Shown here: piece after piece, positions 41,140 through 41,950 of the stretch | Layout: the number at the start of each line of letters is the position of its first letter | Position numbering within the stretch: position 1 is the first letter of the stretch | DNA from: Maribacter sp. | GTDB taxonomy: Bacteria > Bacteroidota > Bacteroidia > Flavobacteriales > Flavobacteriaceae | Assembly (NCBI GenBank): GCA_022865355.1 | Contig: JALHST010000070.1 | Span: 1 to 41,950 of the forward strand | DNA: 41,950 nt | Direction: 5' to 3' | Program-made: the position numbers and the translations under genes | Notes under the pieces: generated by a model | Told to the model about the DNA's origin: nothing | The model's database searches: none | The model's input: the letters and a program-made list of their open reading frames with translations, nothing else

Positions 41140-41950
41140 TTGAAATCGAATGAAAATTTATTTTTGGCTGTTTTTTTTACTTCCTCAATATCTGAAAATG
41201 CGGAGGTGCCCCCAAATGATGTGGTATTGATGGCTCCGGCGATAAGGCCAAACTGCAAACAGCGCTCCAAAGCGCTGCCTTTTAGGAATTGACTAATAAA
41301 ACCGGCATTAAAACTATCCCCGGCCCCGATACAATCAACAACATTATTGTTCAAATAGGCCGGTTTGGATATTAATTCGTTCGTGTCCCACAGAAGGGCT
41401 CCCCTATCACCATCTTTTATAACTACAATATTGGCATAGGGTCTTATTTTGTTGAGAGACGAGGCAATATCTTCACTACTGGTCATACGGCACAGTTCCT
41501 TGACGTTGGGAAGAAATATATCAACGTAAGATAAAAGACCAAGTAGATCGATATCCCATTTTTCACTCGGATCCCATTGTGGGTCCAAGGATGTACTAAG
41601 CCCTAATTTTTTTGCTTTTTGAAAAAGTTTGACAACATCTTTCATAAGCCCTGTCTGTAAAAAAATAGAACTCAAATGGAGATGCCGGGCCCGGTTTAGT
41701 ATATTGGAAGTTATGTCTTTTTCAAATAAATATCCCATGGCACCAGGGAAAGTAACATTGGCCCGATCCATATGATAGTTCATTACGATAGTTAAACCGG
41801 TTTTGTAATGATCCGAATGAATAATCAAATCAGTATTGACGTTTTTGTTTTCCAAGGAACTCGTGATCAGGTCGGAAAAATTATCTCTCCCAATTTTCCC
41901 TATAAAGGCAACCTTGGTTTCCAAAACACTGAGGTTGCTAGCAAATATGG
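41136..41950 (-). CDS. PfkB-family sugar kinase, 5' end beyond the window
   Basis: The frame stays open to the right edge, so this gene is truncated there: codons before 41924 continue as FASNLSVLETKVAFIGK, a normal PfkB N-domain, and the true start is outside. The visible part (about 271 residues) includes FIGKIGRDNF, the catalytic motif GAGDSFNAGF and ATP-site residues. The expected substrate is a sugar or sugar phosphate, probably a ketohexose handed to the aldolase. It is the first visible gene of the operon; its promoter is not in the window. Confidence 0.9.
   Translation of the reverse strand, partial: IFASNLSVLETKVAFIGKIGRDNFSDLITSSLENKNVNTDLIIHSDHYKTGLTIVMNYHMDRANVTFPGAMGYLFEKDITSNILNRARHLHLSSIFLQTGLMKDVVKLFQKAKKLGLSTSLDPQWDPSEKWDIDLLGLLSYVDIFLPNVKELCRMTSSEDIASSLNKIRPYANIVVIKDGDRGALLWDTNELISKPAYLNNNVVDCIGAGDSFNAGFISQFLKGSALERCLQFGLIAGAINTTSFGGTSAFSDIEEVKKTAKNKFSFDFK

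Overview
The window is chromosomal DNA from a Bacteroidota bacterium, most likely a marine flavobacterium. The evidence is moderate-to-low GC, TAnnTTTG-type (Bacteroidota sigma factor) -7 elements, weak Shine-Dalgarno signals, and families such as YtxH/holin pairs, WG-repeat protein and SusCD-free lipoprotein glycosidase. The genus cannot be told from the sequence alone.

Positions 1-36456 form a stress and low-energy island. From left to right: an unrecognised ORF; a YtxH/holin envelope operon; a LOV/PAS histidine kinase with a receiver-Crp/Fnr response regulator (first two-component pair); a patatin; a Ca2+-type P-ATPase with Hsp20; a second P-ATPase; a site-2 protease/CBS protein with uracil phosphoribosyltransferase, divergent from 6-phosphofructokinase II, DUF302, class II ribonucleotide reductase and a membrane protein; a slipin; a WG / SDR / FMN-lipoprotein / cyclase-like operon; DUF2267; deoC-deoD; a second PAS kinase and receiver-Crp/Fnr pair; three tandem-domain universal stress proteins; a lipase-maturation-factor-like membrane protein; alpha-glucan phosphorylase; and a PAS plus metallo-beta-lactamase pair. 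After a 733-bp non-coding gap, 37190-41950 holds an unrelated carbohydrate operon (GH36-like lipoprotein, amidohydrolase, class II aldolase, PfkB kinase) that runs off the right edge.

The main discovery is a shared promoter architecture. An FNR/CRP-like palindrome, TGAY-N4-RTCA, occurs in the intergenic regions. In nine promoters a Bacteroidota -7 element (TAnnTTTR, one with TTCG) ends exactly 31 bp after the palindrome, which places the palindrome centre near -41.5, the class II activator position. These promoters precede ytxH, the LOV kinase/regulator operon, patatin, hsp20, the site-2 protease, pfkB, deoC and two usp genes. Both response regulators carry Crp-type helix-turn-helix domains with the Glu-x3-Arg recognition signature expected for a TGA core, so they are the natural candidates to bind it.

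In content the regulon resembles the mycobacterial DosR dormancy regulon: Usp proteins, Hsp20, PfkB, class II RNR, cation P-ATPase, M50 protease with CBS, phosphoribosyltransferase. Here it appears to be driven by a different type of regulator, with a kinase that has every residue needed for a blue-light LOV photosensor. Physiologically it would combine salvage of nucleosides and glycogen into glycolysis, oxygen-independent dNTP synthesis, ion homeostasis and protein protection. The regulon assignment and the light and oxygen inputs are inferences from sequence.
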